In this document: positions 56,674-64,000 of the stretch, in pieces
Layout of the letters: each line of letters opens with the position of its first letter
Position numbering within the stretch: position 1 is the first letter of the stretch
NCBI GenBank assembly: GCA_963695135.1
Contig: CAVOGA010000001.1
Location: 434,001-498,000 of the forward strand
DNA length: 64,000 nucleotides
Source: Marinihelvus sp963695135
GTDB lineage: Bacteria; Pseudomonadota; Gammaproteobacteria; Xanthomonadales; SZUA-36
Direction: 5' to 3'
The notes under the pieces: generated by a model
What the model saw: the letters and a program-made list of their open reading frames with translations, nothing else
What the model was told of the DNA's origin: nothing
Databases searched by the model: none
Translations under genes and position numbers: made by a program

Positions 56674-57767
56674 GCGACCCCCGCTACTGGCTGGAGCGAA
56701 TCCATGCTCTGCCCCTGCCACGGCGGGTGCGGATCATGAACGTCTGTGGCGGCCATGAACGGTCCATCACCATGGCGGGTTTACGGGGCGCCTTGCCCGG
56801 GCAGGTAGAACTGATCCCCGGTCCCGGGTGCCCGGTCTGCGTGTGCCCGGAGGAGGATCTCTACGCGGCCATACAGCTCGCCATGAGCAAAAACCTGACC
56901 CTGGTGGCTTTCGGGGACATGCTGCGCGTGCCCTGCAACGGGCCGAAGGGTTCGCCCCGATCCCTGGAGGAAGCGCGAGCCGCAGGGGCCGATGTGCGGC
57001 CGGTTTCCTCACCGGAAGAGGCGGTGAACATCGCCCGCAACAATGCGAACCGGGAGGTGGTGTTTTTTGCCGCCGGCTTCGAGACCACGACGGCGCCCGT
57101 CGCGGCGATGATGTTGCAGGGGCTGCCGGAAAACATGAGCATCCTGCTCTCTGCCCGACTCACCTGGCCGGCCGTGGCCATGCTGCTCAATGACAGCCCG
57201 GGCTTTGATGCGCTGGTGGCGCCGGGCCACGTGGCAACGGTCATGGGACCAGAGGAGTGGGAGTTCGTCGTGCAAGACCACGGCATTCCAGCAGCCGTAG
57301 CCGGCTTCACAAGCGAAAGCCTGCTTGCTGCTTTTTATTCTGTATTGAGGCAGGTCTGTGAAGGGCGGGCTTTTCTGGACAATTGCTACGCATCCCTGGT
57401 CCGCCCCGGTGGCAACCCCACAGCGCTCCGCGTACTGCAGGAGGCATTGGAGGTTGTCGACGCCACCTGGCGAGGCATTGGCACCATTCCGGACTCCGGT
57501 TTCCAGCTCAGGCCGGCCTTCGCGGCCATGGACGCGCGCCGGCGATATGCGATTGACCCGGCAGAGGACCGCAAACGCGCCGGCGAAATGCCCCCGGGCT
57601 GCGATTGCGCCCGCGTTGTCCTCGGGCGTATTTATCCCAATCAATGCGCCCTCTTTGGCCGCGCGTGTACGCCCCGCAAGCCAATAGGTCCCTGCATGGT
57701 GTCCGATGAAGGCGCTTGCCGAATCTGGTGGTCATCCGGTGTCCGTGAGCCTGCCACCGCAGCCTGA
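56670..57767 (+). CDS. hypD: Hydrogenase maturation protein HypD
   Basis: 365 residues. MNVCGGHERS, GPGCPVCVCPEED and GFETTTAPVA are HypD motifs, and the C-terminal half carries the [4Fe-4S] cysteines (PPGCDCARV, NQCALFG, CTPRKPIGPCMVS). HypD builds the Fe(CN)2CO group with HypC and HypE. A TTG start at 56670 overlapping the HypB stop in TTGA gives the usual start point. The product is slightly shorter than typical (about 380). Confidence 0.92.
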   Translation: MSDPRYWLERIHALPLPRRVRIMNVCGGHERSITMAGLRGALPGQVELIPGPGCPVCVCPEEDLYAAIQLAMSKNLTLVAFGDMLRVPCNGPKGSPRSLEEARAAGADVRPVSSPEEAVNIARNNANREVVFFAAGFETTTAPVAAMMLQGLPENMSILLSARLTWPAVAMLLNDSPGFDALVAPGHVATVMGPEEWEFVVQDHGIPAAVAGFTSESLLAAFYSVLRQVCEGRAFLDNCYASLVRPGGNPTALRVLQEALEVVDATWRGIGTIPDSGFQLRPAFAAMDARRRYAIDPAEDRKRAGEMPPGCDCARVVLGRIYPNQCALFGRACTPRKPIGPCMVSDEGACRIWWSSGVREPATAA

Positions 57768-60018
57768 AATCGCCGCTGCCCGCAGCATCGTAATCAGTGG
57801 CCGCGTGCAAGGCGTGGGCTTTCGTCCATTCGTTTATCGCCTGGCCCACGAGCTGGGCCTGCACGGTTCCGTGCTGAATGGATCGGGTCGCGTCTACCTT
57901 CACGCGGAGGGCTCCCCGGAACGCCTGGATGAGCTGGAGCGCCGCCTCCTGGAGCAGGCGCCGCCCCTGGCAAAGCCAGTCATCGACTCCATATCCCGCG
58001 CAGAACTTACCGGGTCGGGTGAGTTCCTTATCCGGGCGAGCCTGGACAAGGGCGAGCCGGAAGTTCACGTGCCGCCGGACCTTTTTACCTGTGATGAATG
58101 CCTCGCGGAACTCGCCGGGCCGCAGGAGCGCCGTCACGGCTACCCGTTCATTAACTGCACCCAGTGCGGACCCCGCTACACACTGATCACTGCCATGCCG
58201 TACGACCGGCCCAACACCTCCCTGAAGGACTTTCCCCTGTGTGATGACTGTCGCAGGGAATACGAGTCGCCCCTGGACCGCCGCTTTCACGCGCAACCCC
58301 TGGCCTGTCCGGCATGCGGGCCGAGCCTGTCCCTGGAAGGGCCGCAAATCAGCGCCACCGGTGACCAGGCGCTGGCCGAAGCGGTCCGGGCGCTGGCGGC
58401 GGGTGCCGTGATCGCAGTCAAGGGCGTGGGCGGCTACCACCTGATCTGTGACGCGGCCAACAGCGGGGCCGTGGACACGCTGCGCCGCCGTAAGCGCCGT
58501 CCGCACAAGCCTTTGGCTGTCATGTTTCCGATCGGGGGGGAGGACGGCCTTGAGCCCCTGCGAAGAGAGCTGGCGCCTGACGAGGCGGAAGCGAGGGCTC
58601 TGCTGGACCCGGCCCGCCCAATCGTACTGATCCGTAAAGGCGCGCAACATTCGCTCAGCAAAACTTTGGCGCCCGGGCTCCAGGTATTGGGCGCGTTCCT
58701 GCCTTACAGCCCGCTGCACCACCTGCTGTTACGCGCATTTGGCAGACCGGTCGTGGCGACCTCCGGAAACATCAGTGGCGAGCCGGTAATCACCGATAAC
58801 AGCGAGGCCATGGAGCGCTTATCCGGCATCGCGGACGTCTTCCTCAACCACAATCGTCCTATCGTCCGCCCGGCAGATGATCCGGTCATCGCGCTCAACC
58901 GGGGGCGGACGCAACCCCTGCGGCTGGGCCGGGGCACGGCGCCACTGGAGCTGGAGCTGCCATTCACACTGCAACGTCCCCTGCTCGCAACCGGTGGACA
59001 CATGAAGAATACGGTCGCCCTGGGCTGGGGTCGCCGGGCTGTCATTTCGCCCCACGTTGGCGAACTGGATGCCCCGCGCAGCCGTGACGTCTTTGAACAG
59101 GTAGCGGGCGACCTTCAGGCGCTCTACGGCGTCGAGGCGGAAGCCCTGGTGACAGACCTCAACCCTGGCTACGCGGGCTCGCGCTGGGCCGACCGGCAGG
59201 CGCTCCCCGTCTTGCGGGTTCAGCATCATGCCGCCCACGCATCCGCCCTTGCCGGCGAACATCCGGACATCAGGCGCTGGCTCGTTTTTGCCTGGGACGG
59301 CGTGGGCCTTGGGCCAGACGGCACGCTCTGGGGTGGGGAGGCGCTGACGGGCGCTCCGGGCGCATGGCAGCGGGCAGGCAGCTTCAGGACCTTCCGGCTC
59401 ACCGGTGGCGACCGGGCCGGACGGGAACCGTGGCGATCCGCGACGGGCCTGGCCTGGGCGCTGGGCCTTAACTGGTCCCCATCCGGCATCGATGCGCCGG
59501 TGCAACTCGCCAGGTCAGCATGGCGTCGCCAGCTCAATACGCACGAGACCTCGGCCGTGGGCCGGCTGTTCGACGCTGCCGCCTGCCTGGTGCTCGGCCG
59601 CACTGAAGGCAGCTTCGAAGGGCAAGGACCCATGGAGCTTGAACATCTCGCAGCCAACAAGCTTGGGGGCCTCAGTTTGCCACTGGCAAAGGACCCGGCG
59701 GGGGTGTGGCGGAGTGACTGGGCGCCCCTGTGGGCCCTGCTGACCGATAGCGGGCGATGCCCGGAGGAGCGGGCCGGGTTGTTCCACGCCAGCCTTGCCC
59801 GCGCCCTGGTCGATCAGGCGCTGGCCATCCAGTCGGAGCAGTCTTTCGATATGATCGGACTAACCGGGGGCGTGTTTCAGAATCGCCTGCTCTGCGGGCA
59901 GATCGAGGACTTGCTGGTGAAAAAATCCCTGCCCTTGCGGGTGCACTCACAGGTACCCGCGAACGATGGTGGATTGTCCTTCGGCCAGCTGGTCGAAGCA
60001 GGAGCCCGCCCGTCATGA
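57706..60018 (+). CDS. hypF: Carbamoyltransferase HypF
   Basis: 770 residues. An acylphosphatase domain (VQGVGFRPFVYRLAHELG) is followed by two zinc fingers (CDEC, CTQCGPR, CDDC, CPAC), a YrdC-like domain (IAVKGVGGYHLICDAANSG), and the Kae1-like carbamoyl domain ending LTGGVFQNRLLC. HypF makes the carbamoyl group for HypE, the source of cyanide. ATG at 57706 overlaps HypD by 62 bases; GTG at 57739 or 57745 would be an alternative start. Confidence 0.93.
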   Translation: MKALAESGGHPVSVSLPPQPEIAAARSIVISGRVQGVGFRPFVYRLAHELGLHGSVLNGSGRVYLHAEGSPERLDELERRLLEQAPPLAKPVIDSISRAELTGSGEFLIRASLDKGEPEVHVPPDLFTCDECLAELAGPQERRHGYPFINCTQCGPRYTLITAMPYDRPNTSLKDFPLCDDCRREYESPLDRRFHAQPLACPACGPSLSLEGPQISATGDQALAEAVRALAAGAVIAVKGVGGYHLICDAANSGAVDTLRRRKRRPHKPLAVMFPIGGEDGLEPLRRELAPDEAEARALLDPARPIVLIRKGAQHSLSKTLAPGLQVLGAFLPYSPLHHLLLRAFGRPVVATSGNISGEPVITDNSEAMERLSGIADVFLNHNRPIVRPADDPVIALNRGRTQPLRLGRGTAPLELELPFTLQRPLLATGGHMKNTVALGWGRRAVISPHVGELDAPRSRDVFEQVAGDLQALYGVEAEALVTDLNPGYAGSRWADRQALPVLRVQHHAAHASALAGEHPDIRRWLVFAWDGVGLGPDGTLWGGEALTGAPGAWQRAGSFRTFRLTGGDRAGREPWRSATGLAWALGLNWSPSGIDAPVQLARSAWRRQLNTHETSAVGRLFDAAACLVLGRTEGSFEGQGPMELEHLAANKLGGLSLPLAKDPAGVWRSDWAPLWALLTDSGRCPEERAGLFHASLARALVDQALAIQSEQSFDMIGLTGGVFQNRLLCGQIEDLLVKKSLPLRVHSQVPANDGGLSFGQLVEAGARPS

Positions 60019-61025
60019 AGCGAATCCGCCTGGCGCATGGCAACGGCGGGCGCTTCATGCGGGAACTGATCGACGAGGTCTTCGCCAGGCACCTGGGCGC
60101 CCCGGATCAGCAAATCACCCTCGACACCCGCGTCGATGCCGCCCGCATTCCGCTCGGCGAGGGCGTGCCCTACATCACAACGGACGGTTTCATCGTTCAA
60201 CCCCTGGAGTTTCCCGGCGGGGACATCGGCTCCCTGGCCGTTCACGGCACAGTCAACGACCTCGCGGTGGCCGGTGCGGAACCCCTCTATCTGACCCTTA
60301 ACGCGTTTATCGAAGAGGGCCTGGAGCTGGCACTGCTGGACCGGGTCGTCGCCAGCCTGGCCAGCGCAGCCAGAAAGGCCGGAGTGCAGGTCGTCGCAGG
60401 GGATACCAAGGTCGTTCCACGCGGGCAAGGCGGCGGACTATACCTCGCGACCACCGGAGTCGGATTAAAGGCCGGTGCCCGCCAACTGGGACTGGACCAG
60501 GTGCAGGATGGGGACCATGTGCTGGTATCCGGGCCCGTTGGAGATCATGGCGTTTGCGTGATGCTCGCCAGGGAATCGTTTGAAATCAGCGGGGACGTGC
60601 GCTCAGACAGCGCTAATGTCCTCGGCCTGGCCCGGACCGCCCTTGATTTCCCCGGCCTGCGCTTCATGCGTGACCCGACCCGTGGCGGCCTGGCTGGAGT
60701 CGCCTGCGAAATCGCCCGCGCCGGGGGCCTGACCGTGCGACTGCTCGAACAGGAAATACCGATCCGCGATCCGGTGGCCATGGTCTGTGAAATGCTCGGC
60801 TACGACCCGCTGTCCCTGGCCTGCGAGGGGCGCATCGTGGCCGTAGCAGATCCCGAGGACGCTGCGGCGCTGCTGGACGCCTGGCGTAAGCTTCCGGAGG
60901 GTAAGTACGCCGCCGATATCGGTGAGCTGCAAGCGGGCACCGCAAGAGTCATCCTGGAGACAGTCCTGGGCGGGGAACGCCTCATCGAGGAGCTTGAAGA
61001 TGATCCGCTGCCGCGGATTTGCTGA
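60015..61025 (+). CDS. hypE: Hydrogenase maturation protein HypE
   Basis: 336 residues. LAHGNGGRFMRELI, DTRVDAARIP and TTDGFIVQPLEFPGGD are typical, and the C-terminus is PRIC, where the last Cys carries the thiocarbamoyl-to-thiocyanate group that HypF supplies. The start overlaps HypF in ATGA. It is the last gene of the operon. Confidence 0.95.
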   Translation: MKRIRLAHGNGGRFMRELIDEVFARHLGAPDQQITLDTRVDAARIPLGEGVPYITTDGFIVQPLEFPGGDIGSLAVHGTVNDLAVAGAEPLYLTLNAFIEEGLELALLDRVVASLASAARKAGVQVVAGDTKVVPRGQGGGLYLATTGVGLKAGARQLGLDQVQDGDHVLVSGPVGDHGVCVMLARESFEISGDVRSDSANVLGLARTALDFPGLRFMRDPTRGGLAGVACEIARAGGLTVRLLEQEIPIRDPVAMVCEMLGYDPLSLACEGRIVAVADPEDAAALLDAWRKLPEGKYAADIGELQAGTARVILETVLGGERLIEELEDDPLPRIC

Positions 61026-61068
61026 TCAAGCAGGGGCAGCGAAACGCCAAGCGGCGCTTGACCGGCGA

Positions 61069-61084
61069 GCGCCTCTTCAGGCGC
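61069..61084. terminator. Hairpin between hypE and the ArsR gene
   Basis: GCGCCT and AGGCGC form a six-base-pair stem around CTTC. There is no T run, so it would be a weak terminator for either of the two converging genes. Confidence 0.35.
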
Positions 61085-61436
61085 CCCCGGCTGGCTCGCA
61101 GTAGATATCGTGCAGCTTATTGATCAACGCCACGGCCTGAGACTCGGCCAGAGAGTAATAAATGGTGCGGCTCTCCCGGCGCGTGCGCACCAGGCCCTGC
61201 TCACGAAGCACAGCAAGGTGCTGAGACAAAGCGGACTGGCTCAGGTCGATACGCTCATTGAGGGCGCCGACAGAGCACTCGCCCTCGGCGAGCACGCACA
61301 TGATCATCAGCCGGCTTTCGTTGGCCAGGGTCTTGAGCAGCCGAACCGCCTGGGAGGCGTTCCGGCGCATTTCGTTGAAATCCAGTATTTCGGCTGTCGC
61401 TAGCGAGTCAGGGTGCATGGCGGCAAGTGTATTCAT
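61077..61436 (-). CDS. ArsR-family regulator, BigR/SqrR-like persulfide sensor
   Basis: 119 residues with a winged helix (LSQSALSQHLAVLREQGLV). Cys47 in MCVLAEGE and Cys113 in LHDIYC sit at the places of the two sensor cysteines of BigR/SqrR/YgaV proteins, which form a tetrasulfide link on persulfide stress and release DNA. An additional Cys54 is present. It diverges from the methyltransferase gene with 80 bases between them, a natural operator site. Classic metal-binding ArsR is less likely because the ELCVC metal site is absent. Confidence 0.82.
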   Translation of the reverse strand: MNTLAAMHPDSLATAEILDFNEMRRNASQAVRLLKTLANESRLMIMCVLAEGECSVGALNERIDLSQSALSQHLAVLREQGLVRTRRESRTIYYSLAESQAVALINKLHDIYCEPAGGA

Positions 61437-61516
61437 GATTGTTGATGCCTACAAATGAATATGGGCGCGTTAATGCGCATAATTTTTAAGAACAGGATAA
61501 CCGGCCGAACGTAAAT

Positions 61517-62167
61517 ATGGGTGAAGAACAGGCAAGTAAAGGCTTGCAGGCGCTTAAATCGTTACACAGGCACTGGGAGGAGGTTTATCAGCGACAGCCG
61601 GTGGCGAGCACCAGCTGGTTTCAGCTGGAACCGTCCCTGTCCCTCCGCCTGATCGAAAATGCCGGTTTGAACAGGCGCAGTTCAATCATTGATGTGGGCG
61701 GTGGCGCCTCGACGCTGGTCGACCACCTGGCAAGGAGTGGCTTCGATGACCTGACGGTACTGGATATTTCCAACGCGGCCCTCCATGCGGCCCGTGCCCG
61801 GCTGGGTTCGGGCCAGCATCGCATCAAGTGGATTGAACAGGACATTCTCGAATTCGAACCCCGGCGGACCTACGACCTGTGGCATGACCGGGCCCTGTTT
61901 CACTTCATGACCAGCGAAGCGAACCGCCAACGCTACCTGGCCGCCCTTGGAAAAGCGCTTGCCCCGGGGAGTAACGTCGTCCTGGCAACCTTTGCCAGCG
62001 ACGGGCCTGAACGCTGCAGCGGCCTGCTGGTTCAGCGCTACGACGCCGGAACCCTGCTCCGCGCGCTGGGGCCGGACTTCACGCTGGTGGAACAGCTTGA
62101 TGAAGATCACCTGACTCCCGCCGGCAACGTACAGAGGTTTTCCTACTTTCATCTGCGGCGACTATAA
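61517..62167 (+). CDS. Class I SAM-dependent methyltransferase
   Basis: 216 residues. IIDVGGGAST is the SAM-binding motif, TVLDISNAAL and WHDRALFHFMT follow, and a HWEEVYQRQPVASTSWFQ N-terminus is typical of a bacterial group sometimes linked to thiol or sulfur metabolism. The substrate is not known. As the gene divergent from a persulfide-type sensor, it is its likely target. Confidence 0.82.
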   Translation: MGEEQASKGLQALKSLHRHWEEVYQRQPVASTSWFQLEPSLSLRLIENAGLNRRSSIIDVGGGASTLVDHLARSGFDDLTVLDISNAALHAARARLGSGQHRIKWIEQDILEFEPRRTYDLWHDRALFHFMTSEANRQRYLAALGKALAPGSNVVLATFASDGPERCSGLLVQRYDAGTLLRALGPDFTLVEQLDEDHLTPAGNVQRFSYFHLRRL

Positions 62168-62328
62168 GCCGGCACTTCCGCCCTGAGGCTCTGTCCCGGT
62201 TTCCTGCCCCAGCCAATAAAAACTGCTTTTAATTGACCTTCATCATCAATTAGGGCTGAAAATCATGGTGAAGTTTATTAGATTTACATAAATTAATAGA
62301 ACAAAATGTTTCACGGGAGGCTCAGAAG

Positions 62329-63702
62329 ATGCAGAGGCACAAGAAACTTGCGCTAACGATCAGCGCCATTATCGCGTTGGGTACCACGGGGTCGGCATTT
62401 GCGACCAATGGCTACTTCACGGATGGCACCGGCACCAAGAATAAAAGCATGGCAGGCGCGGGTATCGCTTTGCCCGAGGACAGTATTGATTCGGTAAACA
62501 ATCCGGCGTCTGCTGTGCTGGTAGGGGAAAACCTTCAACTGGGTATCGGACTGTTCAGCCCGCAGAGGAGCTACAGCACCACGCCAAGCCAGCTCAACGG
62601 GCAATTCGGCGCGTTCACCATCGGGCCTAACGATCTTGACAGCGGCAGCGAATACTTTTTAGTTCCACATATCTCCAAGTCGTGGAATAACGGAGAGGGG
62701 CGGGGTATCGCAATCTCCCTGTACGGACGCGGCGGTATGAATACTGACTGGAGCGGCGGCACGGCAACTTTCGACCCCGACGGCCCCGGCCCGGCCGACC
62801 CGATGACCTTTCCAGGAACGTTCGGAGCCGGTGATGCGGGCGTGGACCTCTCCCAGGCGCTCCTGGACATCGCTTTCGCCTGGAAGGTAAACGACCGTTT
62901 TTCCTGGGGCATCTCGCCGGTTCTGGCCTTCCAGATGTTCGAGGCCTATGGCATTTCAACCTTTGCGCCGTATACCAGGACCTATGCCGCCAGCGGTGGG
63001 ACAGAGTTTCCCGCTAACCTGAGCAACAACGGTCATGACACCTCCTACGGCTGGGGGGGCAAGGTTGGCGTGCAGTTAGGTCTGACCGAGTCTGTTGACC
63101 TCGGCATCATGTACCAGTCCAAGATCTACATGACGAAGTTCGACGACTATGCGGACCTGTTTGCCGAGCAGGGGGACTTCGATATTCCCGCCAATTTCAA
63201 GATAGGACTGACCTGGCACACGAGCGAGGCCCTGGCCTGGAGCTTCGACATTGAACACACCTGGTTCAGTGACGTGGACTCGATCGGCAACTCCATCGCC
63301 AACATCTTCACCTGCCCCACCGCAGGCCAGGGTGGTACGAACCTGCAGGGTTGCCTCGGCGGCGACTCGGGCGCGGGCTTCGGCTGGGATGACATGACCA
63401 CCTACAAGCTTGGTTTGCGCTGGATTCAGAACAATGACTGGACCTGGCGCTTTGGCTACAGCTACGGTCAGCAGCCGATCCCGGAATCCCAGATGACCTT
63501 CAATATCCTTGCGCCGGCGGTTATCGAACAGCACATCACGGCGGGTTTCACCCGCGCCCTGGAAAGCGGCAACCAGTGGAACCTGGCGTTGATGTATGCG
63601 CCGAAGAGCGAGCAGACCGGCCCACAGAACTTCGATCCGACCCAGAACGTGACCTGGGAAATGACACAGTGGGAACTTGAGCTCAGCTATAGCTGGCGCT
63701 GA
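62329..63702 (+). CDS. OmpP1/FadL/TodX family outer-membrane transport protein
   Basis: 457 residues. After the signal peptide (LTISAIIALGTTGSAFA) the mature start NGYFTDGTGTKNKSMAGAG and the NPASAVLVG motif are typical of FadL-like barrels, which carry hydrophobic molecules inward. It ends YSWR. A GGGAGG ribosome site lies upstream of the ATG, and the 160-base leader is AT-rich. No ligand can be assigned. Confidence 0.87.
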   Translation: MQRHKKLALTISAIIALGTTGSAFATNGYFTDGTGTKNKSMAGAGIALPEDSIDSVNNPASAVLVGENLQLGIGLFSPQRSYSTTPSQLNGQFGAFTIGPNDLDSGSEYFLVPHISKSWNNGEGRGIAISLYGRGGMNTDWSGGTATFDPDGPGPADPMTFPGTFGAGDAGVDLSQALLDIAFAWKVNDRFSWGISPVLAFQMFEAYGISTFAPYTRTYAASGGTEFPANLSNNGHDTSYGWGGKVGVQLGLTESVDLGIMYQSKIYMTKFDDYADLFAEQGDFDIPANFKIGLTWHTSEALAWSFDIEHTWFSDVDSIGNSIANIFTCPTAGQGGTNLQGCLGGDSGAGFGWDDMTTYKLGLRWIQNNDWTWRFGYSYGQQPIPESQMTFNILAPAVIEQHITAGFTRALESGNQWNLALMYAPKSEQTGPQNFDPTQNVTWEMTQWELELSYSWR

Positions 63703-63773
63703 GTTCCGGGCAATCACAGCGGCACCCTGGCGCGCTTCCGCCCGCCAGGGTGCTTCTGGAGTATGGAGTCCCC

Positions 63774-64000
63774 ATGAAACGAAAACGCGCTGGACTGCAC
63801 GAACTCTATTCGAAGAATCCGCTTGCAGCGGACGAGCGCCTCTGGGGACGGGTCCCGGATCCGGTCAGCAGGCGCGGCTTTCTTGGCGGCGCAGGCTACG
63901 CGGCCATGACGGCGGCCCTTGGCGCGAGCATTCCCTTTGCTCATCTCATGCCCGGCGGCCTGATCCCGGCAGCCCTGGCCCAGAGCGCCGAGGCCTTTGA
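63774..64000 (+). CDS. Tat-exported molybdenum oxidoreductase (sulfite oxidase-like), 3' cut by window
   Basis: Only the first 75 codons are visible. A Tat motif (SRRGFLGGAG) is followed by a hydrophobic segment and an AQSAEAF cleavage region. The N-terminal LHELYSKNPLAADERLWGRVPDP before the Tat motif, in its order ELYSKNPLAADERLW and GRVPDPVSRRGF, is typical of periplasmic sulfite oxidase-type enzymes. The molybdopterin domain lies outside the window, so the call rests on the leader alone. It follows the FadL gene by 71 bases and fits the sulfur theme of the neighbouring ArsR gene. Confidence 0.55.
   Translation, partial: MKRKRAGLHELYSKNPLAADERLWGRVPDPVSRRGFLGGAGYAAMTAALGASIPFAHLMPGGLIPAALAQSAEAF

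Noticed and set aside
61077..61436. Metal-responsive ArsR/SmtB regulator
   Set aside because: No ELCVC-type metal site is present, and the cysteine positions match persulfide sensors.
62231..62251. FNR-like site AATTGA...TCAATT before the FadL gene
   Set aside because: The half-sites are nine bases apart instead of six between TTGA and TCAA.

Overview
The window is GC-rich bacterial chromosome from a Gammaproteobacterium. The evidence is an E. coli-like thrA-thrB-thrC set, E. coli-type AsnB, TonB and FadL outer-membrane proteins, an aryl-polyene pigment cluster and an Isp-type [NiFe] hydrogenase. The mix of secreted peptidases, an amino-acid symporter, H2 oxidation and sulfur-linked genes suggests a facultatively chemolithotrophic marine or sediment heterotroph. 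Lineage cannot be fixed from the sequence; Woeseiaceae, Wenzhouxiangellaceae or Chromatiales are guesses. No tRNA, rRNA, CRISPR array, insertion sequence or prophage was seen.

Region 1 (1-8.0 kb) is most of an aryl-polyene/xanthomonadin-type pigment cluster: chain-length-factor-like protein, two ketosynthases, acyltransferase, acyl carrier protein (ACP), membrane protein, two hot-dog dehydratases, glycosyltransferase, ketoreductase and phosphopantetheinyl transferase. Adenylation, exporter and LolA-like genes are absent and may lie to the left. Region 2 (8-18.3 kb) is mixed housekeeping: esterase, dehydrogenase, Na+:alanine symporter, ABC exporter, cupin, ACT-domain regulator, cold-shock protein with a long leader, a CarD-like regulator, DUF427 and a secreted metallo-beta-lactamase-fold hydrolase.

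Region 3 (18.3-27.1 kb) holds two secreted zinc peptidases, an unusual glycosyltransferase-like protein, an AraC-type regulator, two very small genes, and a 0.5 kb gap with three strong hairpins that each show a run of seven C in the loop, a candidate structured RNA. DUF456 follows. Region 4 (27.2-33.6 kb, minus) is an asnB-thrA-thrB-thrC operon making asparagine and threonine from aspartate, ended by a clear terminator.

Region 5 (33.8-47.2 kb) has an AsmA protein, a TonB receptor behind a thiamine-pyrophosphate riboswitch, a 2-oxoacid:ferredoxin oxidoreductase operon with a GltD-ferredoxin fusion protein, a cysteine-desulfurase-like enzyme and a semialdehyde dehydrogenase. Region 6 (47.4-61.0 kb) is a complete hydrogen-oxidation locus. 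On the minus strand are an endopeptidase, a HupH-like protein, HynS, Isp1, HynL, a small membrane protein and Isp2; on the plus strand are hypC-A-B-D-F-E. A near-perfect FNR-type palindrome lies between them. Region 7 (61.1-64 kb) has an ArsR regulator with the two cysteines of persulfide sensors, a methyltransferase, a FadL-type porin and the start of a Tat-exported sulfite-oxidase-like enzyme.

A striking property is the concentration of about 25 single-base frameshifts in otherwise well-conserved genes between 18.3 and 46.8 kb, plus one in hypB at 55.9 kb, with none obvious in the first 18 kb. They hit core genes such as thrA and thrB, so sequencing or assembly error is likelier than decay. 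Broken genes are listed as single loci with the break points.
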